From the NCBI RefSeq assembly GCF_964204645.1, contig NC_134033.1, positions 13,642,155-13,706,154 on the forward strand: a stretch of 64,000 nt of DNA. Reading direction: 5' to 3'. Position numbers and translations under genes: made by a program. The stretch is from Tubulanus polymorphus. Lineage: Eukaryota > Nemertea > Palaeonemertea > Tubulaniformes > Tubulanidae. Below are positions 45,065 through 58,000 of this stretch, piece after piece (the stretch's first letter is position 1; every line of letters begins with the position of its first letter). The notes below the pieces were generated by a model. That model was not told the origin of the DNA and did not search any database. It saw nothing but the letters and a program-made list of their open reading frames with translations.

Positions 45065-47138
45065 CGAGACTTCACATTCTTACATAGATGTTACAATGAT
45101 CAGCATGGATTAAATTGTGTCTTTTATATCTATTAATGAACTAATAATAATTGTATTTATTGTTAAATTATTTTCTTAAGATTTTTTCAATGTTTTGCTT
45201 TTCGTTCGCAGGATTTTCTTACAGGTCTGGAAAACTCAGGCAGTTCTGAATTTATTTTACCGTGCAAGGAATTTAAATTTTGGTTTGTTGTTCTTGCTGG
45301 TGATAGTGGCACAAGGATCCTCTTGATAAGAAACAGCCCCCACCGAGGGTATCTTATGATTCAATCGGGGTTCTTTTGGTCAAGGTCAGGGAAATATGAT
45401 AATATCGGGTTATCTGATGATCTGTAGACCTGTCTAAGGCAGAGTCAATCCTTCATGCATTACGATCTATAGCAGCAGGGAGTCGGGAGTGATAGCAGGT
45501 AATCTGAAGCCTGGGAAACTAGACAACCCCTTCTATTAGGCTAAATAAATTGATACCTTGTTACTCTTTTGTGCTGAGCTTAAAAGCATTGATTCAGTTT
45601 ACAAAATAAACCCGGTCCATTATGAGAAACAAGGTGTCGTTTTTTGGCCTTAAATACTGAAGACATCAATGTTCTGGATTCTTATGCAATCTGCCAGAAA
45701 ATTAACAAACCATAGAAAACAACATAATTACATTTCCAAAAAACCCATTTTTATTTTTCGCCATACATCATTAATAATACATACGCAGCAATATATATAT
45801 ATATATATCATGATTTTTTGTATATTATCAGTTATTTCACCACAAATAACGACAGAATTGAGAGAAAATGATAAATAAATGCACCAAAACCTACTGAACA
45901 TGAATACAATACGAGTACGGTAGACTTGTCTTTACTCAGTGCCAGTCATTGAATGGAATTTTACTAAGATATCTACAGTAAATACATGAATCATAGGTAA
46001 AAGGCTAGTTGTAGCTCAGCTGTTGTGTAAGAGATTCTAAAAAAAAAAATATTTTGTACATCTACTTGGTAAATATATGAGCACTACAGAAAAGTCATTG
46101 TGAAACGCATTATCTTTCCAAATTATCAACCAAAATCCCAGTTCCAACTGAAGACAGTTTTTCGAATGTATATTCGGCAATAGAAACAAAATGTGCTTAA
46201 CCAGGTCTCCAGTCGATTGACTGTGAAATACAGAGTCTTTGTTCTTTGTTAAAGATACAACATCATCAAATCCTAGCACAGTTCGTAGAAAAAAAAAAAA
46301 ATAGTTGAAGTTAAGCATCGACGAAAGAATACTGAATTATATTACAGAGAACACTCATGGCAAGGTCACAAAAGAGCAGTATAACACATATTAATCCGGG
46401 CCACATGGACCCTCACCCCTTCAGATATTTTATCAGACTTCAGGTACTTAGGTGTCTCCGTGTAGTGTATCATTTTTACCAAATTTTGACATGAAAAAAA
46501 AAAACAGGGTCCGATCTAAAAGCACTCATCTGATTGGCTGGGATAAGTCTTGTTAGGGCAAGTAGATTTTTGAGGGGGTAAGTGGCTTTTATTCTTTAGA
46601 TCGGACACTTGAAAATGAATGTGAAATTATTGTGATTTTGATATTTTTGGTAGTAGTTGAGCTAAGAGTAGTAACTTCTTTCAAATAGTAGTGGTAGTCT
46701 GATCTGTGGTGCTTTGACGCAAAAAGAACGAGGTCAAATGAACGGACCTAAAATGACAGATTTCATACTAAATGGTGAAAGCTAGATATAGGGTGGCTCC
46801 AGACCGCATAGACCCAACAACCACTGGCAGGTGAGCGCACAGTTATTGTTCTTTTGACTAGTTTAAACACATGGTCACACATAAACGTCTCGCGAAAAAG
46901 AAATTCATATCTTTGAGATCGTACACGCAATATATATTATAAACGTATCTTATAAAAAAAATTCACTGCCAAATTTCCAGAGAAAGGAACAACAAAACGT
47001 CACTGTGGTACACTGAGTTAACATGTAATAGGGCTGACTATGATTTGAGTTTGACTGACCAGCAGACTGTCCATCGAACCCAGGCTGCACACCGCTGCAG
47101 GTTGGACTGACCGCTGAACTTGTAACGGATGTTCTCAC
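45065..47138. other. Spacer between the 7TM receptor and AP-1 sigma 3' end
   Basis: Contains a short (TA)n run near 45792-45808, A-rich runs near 46030, 46295 and 46495, and an ORF of 93 codons on the minus strand (46037-46318) without recognisable motif. Part of it is probably the AP-1 sigma 3' UTR. Nothing else recognised. Confidence 0.5.
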
Positions 47139-50100
47139 CTATCCTAAACCGTGATCCTCGAAGAATCCTTGCGGTGTTTCTTCCTGTAAAGAAAAAAAAA
47201 CAATTTTCATGTCAGTCGTTATAAAAAAATTGTACGAAAGATCTTTTCGCGATCGAACAAAAAAGGCAGTTATAGAAGTTATTTCGATCGGGTCAATTAG
47301 CCGATGGATTTTTAAACGGAAGAAGGGTGTTAGTCAGAGTTCATAGTGTCCATGACCAACCTAAGCATTTAATGACCTTTTATCTTAAGATCTGCATATA
47401 ATAGCTAATGACAGATACTATTCGAGGACCATGACAATGATTCAAGGATTTTAGAGCCTATTCCATGATGGCCTCGAATTGACGCATTTTCATTTCAAAA
47501 CTTTTAAAGGACTGCTATGAACCCTGGGTAGTAACCACTGAAATATTTCTAATTTTGATTAACTTTTAAGTTCAGTTTCATTGGGAGTTTTACTTTCCAG
47601 CTACTGTACATGTACAATGAATGTAATAGTTGATTTTCATTCATTTTATCGAACAACATCATTATTACGACGATAACTGGTAGCGGACTATACATAAACA
47701 CGCAATAAAGTGTGCCGAACGAGGAAGTCCTAATAACTGTAAGTTACAAATCAAGTCCACCGCCCGAAAAAGGATAAATAAAAACAAATTCTACCGAGAG
47801 ATGAAAGCTTTTGTGAGGAAAAAAGATATCATCAATGCACAGCTAACCTAACTAAGATTTTGATAAAAAATGAACTAGGCCCACGATCTACAAATTCTAC
47901 ATATTGATGACATTTTTCTCCAATATGACCTTCTACGGACATAAAAAAAAATTTCTCAACAAAATTGATGTTACAACACAGGGCACATAGGACTTGATGT
48001 CATATCATGAAGTCTCATTGCAGCACATAGTAGGGTCACAAACAAACATAACAAGAGGGACACACAGGGTGACCACAAACCACCCACTTGCAAATTCCCT
48101 GTGTTTTCCCTATGAAAAGTTGATTTTCCCTGTGCTGGGCGTCATATGGAGACCATGACAAATATAAAATTAAAGACAAGCAGCCTATCGTCTGATATAG
48201 CTCAGCTGTGATTTTACAAATTTGTTAGAAAGTGGCGCTATAACTTTGTATTACTTACCGTATGATCCTTGATATATAATCAGGTAGACAATTGTAAACA
48301 TTCGCGGTGAAAACGCGCGTGCGAGACGAAAGTAATTTCGCAATGTGTTTTCCAGATTTTTACCAATTTCCCTGTGTTTTCCCTGAGAAAAATCATTTCC
48401 CTGTGTTTTCCCTGTTTTCCAGATTCGTGGTCACCCTGATCAGTATCTCCTAGTTTCTATGATTATAAATTTTCTCCTCTCATTTTGGTTAAAAATAATT
48501 CAGATATAAACAGAACAGAACAGAAATAACCAAGAGAAAACATTTTCACTTTGTCGCAACTGAAAACGAGTGCCACTGCAACGTAACGTCTAAAAAAAAC
48601 AAAATTACCACCGATCGAACGAAACGCCCCCTGGTGTCGTTACATTAAACCGTATTCGCTGAGGACTTCCATTAAGGCCTCGTCCTTGTTTTTTTTTGTC
48701 AGACAAGCGACGATGTTTTAGTGAACGAAGAAAAAAAGAAAGTACGAATAAAAACCAACGAAATGAAAAGTAACGAATACTCGCATAAAAGAATGAAGAC
48801 AAAAAATGAAAATAGAGTCTAGTCGGTTACAAGTGAAAATAGCGCTAAATACAGTTTAAGTCGTTTTATAATGTCACGGTTGGGACCAATTAAACTTGCG
48901 GTGTTATAAGTAACAAATTTGGCAGCCTTATAAAGAATGGTATTTTCATTGAATTTGAGTACGATTGAGCAAATTCCTTCTCGGAAAAATGTTGACGTTA
49001 AGCGAGCAGTGGTATTAAAATGGATGGGAACGTTATAACGGACTTTCACTGTAATGTCACTCAACCTCACTAGAATCATAACTTTTACATAAATCCATGC
49101 ACATTTTTCATCCTGCAGGGTTCTAACAGGTCAGAGGCGGGGATCCTGATTTTCCCTGACCCACGACGAACAGTTCCTGATTAAACCGATAATGCCACTT
49201 AACCTCACCAGAATTCGTACGTGTGCATGGATACATGCATAATTTTTCTATCCTATTTTCAAAAGGGTTATTACAGAGATCAGCGGGAATCCACCGACCC
49301 ATGATGCAAAATTCCCCGTTTTAACTCAGATGATCTCGCTACTTGTATCATTAAAAACTTTGAAATGAGCTCGAAAACATTTCCATACTGCATTAAAGTG
49401 TATCTCGTAAGGTAAACCAACACCTTAGTTTGAACTATGTGAAAAATGTGCTCGGGGAAGTTGGTTTGGCGGTGGCCATTGTTGGGGCGTAAAGTTGACA
49501 TCAAAAGAGTTAATGTTGTTCATGCTTGTCGAGTAATGATATTAGTAATTTTCTAATCGTACCTCTTGTAGTAAATCTTGAGCGGCGATTGCTTTTAATA
49601 CGTTCTTTTTACTCGTCTCTTGAACTTCACCCCCGATTAATAACTCGTCCAACATGAAATACGCCTTCTCAAAATTGAAAATGATGTCCAACTCGCAAAC
49701 CTACAGAAGACAAAAATCAACAAGTTTTCATCTAAGATATCTATCCATTCGGGTGTATTACTTAAATAGGGATGCCAATAGTCATAATAATAATAATAAT
49801 AATAATAATATTTTCTTATATAGCGCGGCTATAAAATCTTAACCACTGCGCTTTACAATCTAAAACTAAAAGTACAAGTTAAAAATTAATCACCATAGGT
49901 GTTTAAAAAAAAAAAAGTTTTCAATCTGGATTTGAAGGCCGAGTCACATATATATATTTCAGTATATATTGTCATGTGTTCGAATACTTACACTTCCGAA
50001 GTATTTGTCCAACAGTTCGACGTATCTGTGAATGATTTCTAACGTCAAAAGTTCGTTATCTTCCACTTCAATCGCGCAGCAGAAATAAAGACTAGCGTAC

Positions 50101-50793
50101 CTATAGTTTTCAGCAATTAAATAAAATAAAATATCTTTAATTCGATCAGGTCTCCTAAACGATATCCCCTGTCGTCAGCACTGACTCTTACTCACCGTTT
50201 ATAAACTATTTTTAGATCTTTCCATTCGAGAAAACTGCACATTTTCGGTTTTCTCGATAGAATAGTCGTGATCAGCTCGCGCGCGATTTTCTTCTTGACT
50301 TTATCGGCGGTGGCGTTGTACCATTTCTGTAAACGGAGTTTACCCTGTCGACTAAACAGTAACATAAACTGCATCTGAAAAATACATACAATTATTAACA
50401 ATAATGGCAAATAACTATCCTATACATAGGCTACATTAAAACCCAAACCTTTTTTGAAATCAGTCAAAAACATAATATGGTAAATCTTGGACTTGGTGGT
50501 TGTTGCCTTGGAAGATGGCCCTTAACCTCTGTCCTCTGTGTCTCTCGACTTAGTGCCCCCAGGCAGCAGGACAATGCTTACTGGACTACCTATGTCCCAT
50601 CCATGGATAGCCTTACAACAACAGATGCAGAGGACGACCATGGAACTGACACTGACGACAGTGACACTTACTTACATTGTCATTACAGACACTGACACTG
50701 ACAGGTCGGCGAGACAATCGCCGTGGTGGAAAATGACCTTAAAAAACCGGTTTTATTAACTAAGAATTAGACTCAGGCATCTTACCATATTGT
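47139..50793 (-). CDS. AP1S: AP-1 clathrin adaptor complex sigma subunit
   Basis: Small subunit of AP-1, which sorts cargo at the trans-Golgi network and endosomes. Coding exons: 50196-50374, 49992-50100, 49563-49700, 47139-47183, all GT-AG and in phase; about 156 residues, the usual length. Landmarks: [61 protein letters not shown] and [11 protein letters not shown], the acidic-dileucine binding fold. The last exon reads [14 protein letters not shown] then TAG. An ATG followed directly by GTAAGA lies at 50791-50793 and may be a one-codon first exon; if it joins the exon starting ATGCAGTTT, two methionines result. Otherwise translation starts at 50374. Confidence 0.95.
48065..48438. mobile_element. 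DNA element with CAGGGTGACCAC / GTGGTCACCCTG ends
   Basis: Perfect 12-bp inverted ends enclose 374 bp in the last intron of the AP-1 sigma gene. Inside, CCCTGTGTTTTCCCT-like words recur four times. Related pieces lie at 14474-14709, 52213-52340 and 54621-55001. Flanking 8-mers do not match, so no target duplication could be shown. Confidence 0.75.
49782..49860. repeat. (AAT)n with retroelement-tail-like sequence
   Basis: About ten AAT units followed by TTCTTATATAGCGCGGC and AACCACTGCGCTTTACAATC. This word set beside AAT repeats is common at the ends of short retroposed elements in marine invertebrates. It lies in the AP-1 sigma intron between exons 49563-49700 and 49992-50100. Confidence 0.55.
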
Positions 50794-50799
50794 TGAATC

Positions 50800-51531
50800 A
50801 GCTGTAGAATCTATGCTCGTTATCCGTTAAAAATTACTGAATGGTTACAGACGATTTTCTTACAATAATTAGAGACGAATTCTTGAAAATTAATTGCGAA
50901 AATTATGCGGCTGTGAAAAACGTCATCAGTTTACGCGTTGGTAGTCCCTAAATCCTGGTTTCGGCTTCGTTCGCAAACATGATCGGAATATGAATCGGAA
51001 TATGAACCGGACGACTGGACTGTGAGTCGGACGTATTCTGAGGTAAGCAAATAACCCGTGATAGAACATGGCGGCCCGACACTGATCGAAACTATCGAGA
51101 TGGAATTGAAGGATCAAACTGGTTAGCGTTATGGTTTATCTTTTATTTCCATTCTGAACAGTTGAAAGTGCATTATATCACAAATTTACCGAGTTATTTT
51201 GTGCTGACAGTAATTTCGACTCATGATATTTCATGTCAAACAGGTCTACTAAATCAAATAAAAGATCATGGTCCCGGATCTGTTATTTGATTACATGTCA
51301 TGGATATAGTTACCTAATCAATCGTCAGATCGTTGGTGGTAAGCTTTTTATAATCGGATGGGCTTACCAACGTGAAAATATCCGATCGTGAAACAAAACC
51401 ACAGTCAGGTTACTGACTAATCCATAGACAGGCTACACTGTCACTACTTAAAGATTTTTCAAGACCGTCTGTTGTTTTAACAAGTTTGAATAGTTAGGAT
51501 TGAAATATTTGATGATTACTGTTTTACAGAT
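50800..51531. promoter_or_regulatory. Shared upstream region of AP-1 sigma and ASCC1
   Basis: The two genes are head to head with about 740-1160 bp between start codons, a layout typical of bidirectional promoters. A TTTTACAG acceptor just before the ASCC1 start codon suggests a 5' UTR intron, which would shorten the promoter. The dispersed repeat copy at 51330-51430 lies inside. No TATA box found. Confidence 0.45.
51330..51430. repeat. Dispersed repeat, copy 2 (partner at 35.14 kb)
   Basis: Carries ATCGTTGGTGGTAAGCTT, GGATGGGCTT, GTGAAAATATCCGATCGT and CCACAGTCAGGTTACTGACT, the reverse complement of 35140-35245. It sits between the AP-1 sigma and ASCC1 start sites. Confidence 0.8.
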
Positions 51532-54268
51532 ATGGATGTGCTTAAGCCATCATTGATATGGCTTCAGGGACGCTGTTATAGAAAAGATTTCATCACAAAA
51601 GATGATAATGAATATGTTGATGATATGGGCAAAAACTATGAAGGTTCGTACAGGCTCTAAATGGCTTCTCTTCTAGATTTTAGAAATCACTCTAAAAGGA
51701 TACTTTAGGAAATACTTGTGGAGGTTACGTTAAAGTTGTGAAATATTTCGTTTCAGAATGTGATATGTACGAGGATGAGTCATGTGACAGCTGTCTGCCG
51801 ATTGTTGAAAGCGATTCCGGTTTTAAACTATCGTTGAACGTGCCTAGCGCGTATTTCAAATTCATCATCGGCAAAAAAGGCGAAACTCTACGAAGACTCG
51901 AGCAGGAAACGCGTGCTCAAATACGTCTCCCACGACAGGGAGATGATGGTCCTATAGGTAAGCCACCTATATATGTATTATGTTTCATCAAACGTTTAGC
52001 TACCGATTCAAAACCCCATCTCCTTTGTCTAAAGCACCTTATGGTATAACCCCCTCCCATTTCTGTAGTTAGACACAGGCCAAAAGTTTTTCCCTAGCGT
52101 TCACTTATTGTCGACACATTCTAACCCCCTACACTGTTTTACTCCGGATTCTGGTTTAGTCCCATTTCAACAGCTGTTTTGTTTGAATCTATTGTTGGAT
52201 AAATGAAAATGTCAGGGTAGCCACTTAACCTGGAAAAAGCCCAGGGAATCAGAAAAATCAGGGAAAACTATGGGAATTTGACAAATTTTTACAAAAAACC
52301 TGGAAGACACTGGTAATCTTTTGTTATCACATGGAAACATCAGGTAAAACTCAGCGGATTTGTAAATGGGCAGTGAATATGCTTATTTTGAGTCAAATAA
52401 CTCATGAATGATAAATTGGTTGTGTGGCAAAAGTAAAAAATCTGAAATATTGTGTCTGCATCTGATCTGAATACTTTTATTTCTGAATATTGTTTTATTT
52501 CAGTAATCAGCAGTCGTGAGAGGAAGGGCGTTATATCGGCGAATACAAGAATAGAATTATTGATTGATTCGGCTCGAACTAAGATTCCTTTCACTCATTT
52601 CATATCGATTCCGATCACTGCACGAAATATTCAGGATCATTTCATCGATTTCAAAAACGACGTTCTGAGGAGTTGTGACGGCGTAAGTTCACATGATCTA
52701 TCAACGTATAAACCTTTAACCCTTTCAGTGCTGACTAATCAATACCCTATAGTGCTGGAGATAATTTGAAAACTTTTAAAGATTCCACCCTAGTGTGTTG
52801 AATAACGGGAATACCACTATAGTGCATCTACACCGCGGTGCAGTGTATCGTTAGTTACTAATATTTCACTATGTTTGACAGGTGCTGCTATCTTTCAATA
52901 GAGATAAAAACTAATTCCATATTACATCAATACACCGCAGTGCGGTGTACTAGCAAAATACATCACCGATTCATACACCGGACTGCGGTGTAGACACACT
53001 GAAAGGGTTAATAGTTAATTAACCCTTTACCTACCAACCCCTATTTCTGTTGTCCAATTAGTATACGTCAGACTCCCATGGCAAAGATATGCGATTTTTA
53101 AGCATTTCTCAAACGGGTTTTCGGAGAAATTTTCTGAACGATTGTCATCTTACTTCTCAGGATCGAGGATTAGATATTAGTTTGTTCCAAAACCCGACCA
53201 AACTTCACCTGACCTTGGGCACGTTAGTCTTACTCGACGACGATGAAGTTCGTAAAGCAACTGACGTGTTGCTGTCGCTGAAAGAAAAAATAATCGAGTA
53301 AGTTATTCATATTTGAATCGTTTAAAAAGACACCTTCCTCAAAAGAATTAATTTCAGTTCAAATTATTAATTTCAGTCCAGTTTTAAATGGTCGACCGTT
53401 GATGGTATTTGTAAATGGATTGGAGTATATGAATGATGACCCGAATGAGGTCGATGTACTTTATGCTAAAGTTGAAATAGCTGATGGATCTGATCGGTAA
53501 TTGTCGGGGAGCTAGATTTTTGCGATATTTCGAATTTTATAAATTTGTTGAACGTCTTTGTTCTCTATTTGTATCGTCAAGGTTACAGATGTTAACGGAT
53601 CGTATTGTTGATAGTTTCGTAACGGCCGGACTCGTGCAGCGGGAGTTCGACCGGTTGAAGCTGCACGCGACTGTGATGAACACGCTGTTCCGTAAAGACC
53701 CGTCCGGCGCCAGTAGCGTACGCGTCGAGAAAAAACCGCGCGAGTCGTTCGATGCATCAAACGTTCTCCGGGTGAGTCGATATACAAAACAAATTAGCCA
53801 GGGGCGCATCCAAGGGGAGGGAGCAGGGGGTGCACCCTATTTAAAATGTCGGTGCCCTGACATCTTACGCCGAAAAGGGAAATATTAAAGTGATAACTAT
53901 AAAGTCTTAATTCATAAGCTTGTTCTCTGTATTTCCAAAAACTGAGTAATTGTTTTCCCACAAGCTTTCTTTCGGAGTGCTTTATGGTCTATATGATCCT
54001 TCTTTATATAAGGTCATCCTTGGTTTGAATACTTTAAAGTTTGACATAATACATATATATATTGTCTGAGAACCACGGATTGACAAATTTTCAAATTCAA
54101 ATAACATGATGCTAACAATCTTTATTTTCTTTTTCTTTGTATCTATTTTAGTTGTTCGGTGATTATGATTTCAATATGTTGAAAATCGGTGAAGTGCATT
54201 TATCGGAACGTTACTCAACAGGGGATGACGGTTACTATAAACCTGCTGCTAAGGTTTACTTACCTTGA
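51532..54268 (+). CDS. ASCC1: ASCC1, activating signal cointegrator 1 complex subunit 1
   Basis: Subunit of the ASC-1 complex, which acts in transcription, in ALKBH3-linked alkylation repair and in ribosome quality control. Exons: 51532-51643, 51757-51957, 52504-52682, 53161-53297, 53377-53496, 53582-53771, 54152-54268, giving 351 residues, close to the human length. A KH domain (about 50-105) shows FIIGKKGETLRRLE with the GxxG loop. The C-terminal AKAP7/2H phosphoesterase-like domain shows HLT in KLHLTLGTLVLL and HAT in KLHATVMNTLFRKDP, plus GLEYMNDDP and VLYAKV. The acceptor before 53582 (CGTCAAG) has a weak pyrimidine tract. All other junctions are normal. Confidence 0.95.
52213..52340. 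mobile_element. CAGGGTAGCCAC-end fragment in ASCC1 intron
   Basis: Starts CAGGGTAGCCACTTAACCTGG and continues with GGGAATCAGAAAAATCAGGG and TTTGACAAATTTTTAC. The matching right end is missing, so it is a one-ended remnant of the family at 48065-48438 and 54621-55001. Confidence 0.6.
52720..53007. mobile_element. TTAA-flanked piggyBac-like MITE in ASCC1 intron
   Basis: TTAA at both sides (52716-52719 and 53008-53011), inverted ends CCCTTTCAGTG and CACTGAAAGGG, 288 bp. It contains ACACCGC/GCGGTGT palindromes several times. A second copy lies in the myosin VII gene at 10666-10931. Confidence 0.88.
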
Positions 54269-54620
54269 ACCTCTGGGATAACTACGAGGAGGACAAAGAT
54301 TGTGTGAGGTTAACAAAACTATGTTATGGTGACAAAACTCTGTAATGGTGGAAATCGGTGGAAGATGTTTAAACTCTTTGGGTCGGCAGTCATGAGTTCT
54401 CTCCACTTCTAAAACTGCTTCATCAATGATGAAAATGAACTGAATTTTTAATCCATACTCGTTATCTTTCTCAAATGTAAACCATGAGTGCTGTTATGGT
54501 ATTAAGATATATATTTTGTTATTTCTTGAAAATAATCACAACCGTTGATATCGAATTGACCGCGTCACCAGTTTCATCTGAATTCATGTAAAAAATGATA
54601 TCTTCTGATCAGAGGACTAC

Positions 54621-55001
54621 GGGGCGGCCACTTACCTGGAAAACTCAGGGAATCGGAAAAATCTAGAAAAAGTCGGGGAACTTGACAAATTTTACCAAAA
54701 TTTGATGATCTCCAGTGACAGTTCGAAAAGTCGTGTCATTTTAATTTTCGATTGAATAAATTCTTGATTTTTAAAATCTGTATGTAGTGGGTTTTTATCT
54801 TATTATCTGTTCTCCACGTCAGAGGAGTGTGTCCGCTCGACCGTATTGACCACATGTTTCTTAATCAGAGCGTGATTCATTGAAAATGAATGATTGAATT
54901 AACATTTAAACCTAGAAATTTCTCAGATTTACTCCGGTAGTTTCGTTTTAATCATGTGCGAAAACTCGGAGGATTTTTAAACCCAGAAACTGGCCACCCT
55001 G
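54621..55001. mobile_element. CAGGGTGGCCAC-family element with nested Penelope fragment
   Basis: Left end GGGGCGGCCACTTACCTGG, right end CTGGCCACCCTGG; internal words match the other copies. The segment 54716-54850 inside it (GTCGTGTCATTTT, TTCGATTGAATAAATTC, GTAGTGGGTTTTTATCTTAT) matches the terminal repeat of the Penelope-like element, so one element landed in the other downstream of ASCC1. Confidence 0.7.
54716..54850. mobile_element. Degenerate Penelope terminal repeat
   Basis: Shares with the 20.7-kb and 13.4-kb copies the order GTCGTGTC, GATTGAATAAAT, TTTTAAAATCTGTA, GTGGGTTTTTATCTTATTAT, CCACGT, GTGTG. The hammerhead-like core is absent, so only the distal part is kept. Its AATAAA (near 54753) could serve as an ASCC1 poly(A) signal; this is a guess. 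Confidence 0.7.
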
Positions 55002-58000
55002 GACTATACAAAACAGTTTAAAGAACGGGTTCAGCAAGTGTGTTTTCGAGGACTGTGATTTATCCGCGACGCCGCGTGCGACATTTTTGACGGTGTTAAA
55101 TTGAATCTTTTCAAATCGTCTCCTGACTGACTCAATTATTACCAGTTCAAAAAATCCTTTCGGTGTCGTCGACGCCTTTCTTTGTCGATTATTCATAAAT
55201 CGAGTCCATATACACACGCCGAATATACATAATAAAGACGTGTAATGGATTGAGTTTATATTGCTGATGAAGTCATCAAAAATATACCTTTAAACGCGTC
55301 GACGAGTTTAAGTATATTGTGTCTAGATTTGAGGCCATGTATTTTAAGCGGTATAGGTGGATTATTCGGTGATGTGAAAGTTGTTTTTCTTTCATTTCGT
55401 GTGGTAGGTTATAAGCTATTTCCTAATAGCACCAGACGATCGACTAACGTTTGCGTCACATGACAACCGCGCTACGCGAAATATTACGCTCACGGACATT
55501 TTCAGCTATAAATAGAAAAAACAATGGAATTGTAATTCGTGCTAAGTTAACCGCGTTCGATATCTTGAAAATTCTTTTCGAAAACGATTTTAAAGGATTT
55601 ATTCGTTGACTGTATAATCCGATGATGACGTCATTCCGATGGCTAAAGTGTAAGTTGATTTACAGGTACTCTCGTTGATGCAGCGGTTCGAAATGTATTA
55701 TACGCAAACATTTAAAAATGAAGAAATTGATCATTGAAAATAATATCACATATTATGTCTTTATGGACTTTTTATCGAAATGACCCGATGAGCTTCCTTC
55801 GATAAGCACAAGCATGGATGATACGCAACATTACCCCTACCGAATATAGAACATTTTCAGACTGACTTCCGCACTGGTTGTTCCGCCTTTGGTTGAAATA
55901 ATCTCTGAATATGCAATGCTTTTTGTAGATTTTGAGTATTTCCACGTTGGATTCGGGCCAAACTGTAACCCGTTTGACCTGTGTGGCTATCAATCTTAAT
56001 TCTTTAACTTACGAACTTTTTGGAGTACAGTTTTTTCAAGAACAAAATGGTAGGGCGAAGGCGAAAACAAAAATAAAACGTTTTTTTCAAATGGAAGGGA
56101 ACAGGAAAAAGTGAAAATAATCTTTTTAAAATCAATTGAGTGTTTTCCATATAAAACTTCGGTAGGACTGCATAAAAGAATAAAAAAGAAGTGAAAATTG
56201 TGATATGTTGCTAGATTCAAAATCACGACGGACAGAAGAAAAAAAATGTATCGAAAAATTTCGTATTTTCTAATTTGATGATTTTTTGCAGAATTCTGGG
56301 AGGCGGATCCGTGCTTATTTTAGAAAACTCCTAACATACACTAGTGTCATTTCAAATCTATTTCATTCTACGAACGAAGCAATTAATAATTCTATATATA
56401 ATCCTAATCATAACATTTCATTCTTGAAATAAATTTCCTGAAATAACCACATTTCACCGCGCGGTGGAGTAAGACGCCGTTATATTTTGAGGAGTTTTTT
56501 GACAGCGAAGTTAATCACTTCGTTTTGTTTGACGAGAAAATTCGAGGGCAAAAGTCAAGTCTCAACTCTATAAATATACGTGTTTATGTTGACAGAAATT
56601 CCCGCGATTTGAATCGTTTATTTTTGAATCTTTCGTCGAATGTCGAATATCGCAGTAAGTGAATATGTCCAGAACGATTTATAACGATTTTTTCGGTCGG
56701 TTCTTCTCGGAAGTGTTTTGATTTTATGATTAAAACCACGAATTTTCAGTTGGTAATTTCAGTCACGTACGTTAAACAGTAACTGAAAGTAGACATACGG
56801 ATTGAAGGGATTGGTGAAATTTAGAAATATCTTATTCGGATTTAGAAAATAAACGATAGGAAATCTTTGTTCCACAAGAGCTACGTATCAAGGTATGTTT
56901 TATTGTAACGCTTATTTGTTCGTTTGTTCGGTTATTTCGGGAAAAAACATTTTGAAAACTACTCTATTCGATTTCTAGAGAAGTCTGTGATTCGGTTTCT
57001 CGAACGCAGTGCTTATATTCATCTTAAAATCTATGTTTGATTAAATCGTTGACTTGATAATATCAGAATACATTATTCTGCGAGTCACCTCTCAGTGAAA
57101 ATGATTTCTATTCCGATAGTAGAATGTATTTTTATCACGTATTCTGAGGGTTAGCGTGTTCCCAGCGAATTCATTTCACAAAATGTACATTTCATTTGTC
57201 TTTATCATTGATTATCTCGAATAATTAATCAAAATATCCCCGGCTTCTGTCATGATCGTCTGCGCCCGTGTGTTTAGTCAGTTTCCACAAACGAGACCGC
57301 GCGGTTGCTATTTTCATTTGGGATCATCCCTAACAACGAGTGGTACGGAACTGTGCCTAAAATAACAAAGTCGCCGTTATGGCCATTTTGCCTTTTTTCC
57401 GCCTTCGGAACGAACGCGATAGTGGTGTACGAGGCTTTCGTTCTGCGATTTTACTTTCAATTTTAGAGTTGTTCGCCAATGCGTTAGCTATATGCGCAGA
57501 AAAATATATCAATCTCTAAATAGAAGTGACTGGCGCAGATAATCGGATTAAACAATCAATCAGAAAATATCCTCGAGAACGCGCTTTATCTTCGTCTGCC
57601 ACGGTCGCTCGGTCACGTGACTCGGGAAGGGATGACATCCGGAAATGAGGCCATATACCAAGCCTGCGACATAAAAAAAATGCACGATTCCGCTGAGAAT
57701 GGATCAAAAGCAAATATCCACCACGTGTGTGATGATTATATTTTCGGTTATTGTCGATAGAAGAATGGCCAGGGCCAGTTGATGATGACCATCTTATTTC
57801 CAATTTCAATATTTTCAATTTCAATATTTCAATGACTCTCCCGATTAAAATAGGACCCAAGGGAACGTCTGGTTTTTGTTTGACGATGTCACTGTGTACA
57901 TAGGCGTCGCGGGAGAATTGCTAGGCAGCAAATCATTGTGTGTACGCTGATGTATTATTTACTTCTGTTCAATTCAATCTCCGAAACGCCATCCACGACA

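Noticed and set aside
53484-53888. 134-codon ORF as a separate gene
   Set aside because: It is the ASCC1 exon 53582-53771 read through into both flanking introns.
57516-57860. 114-codon minus-strand ORF
   Set aside because: No recognised motif, and it overlaps the probable leader region of the CARD gene; chance ORF.
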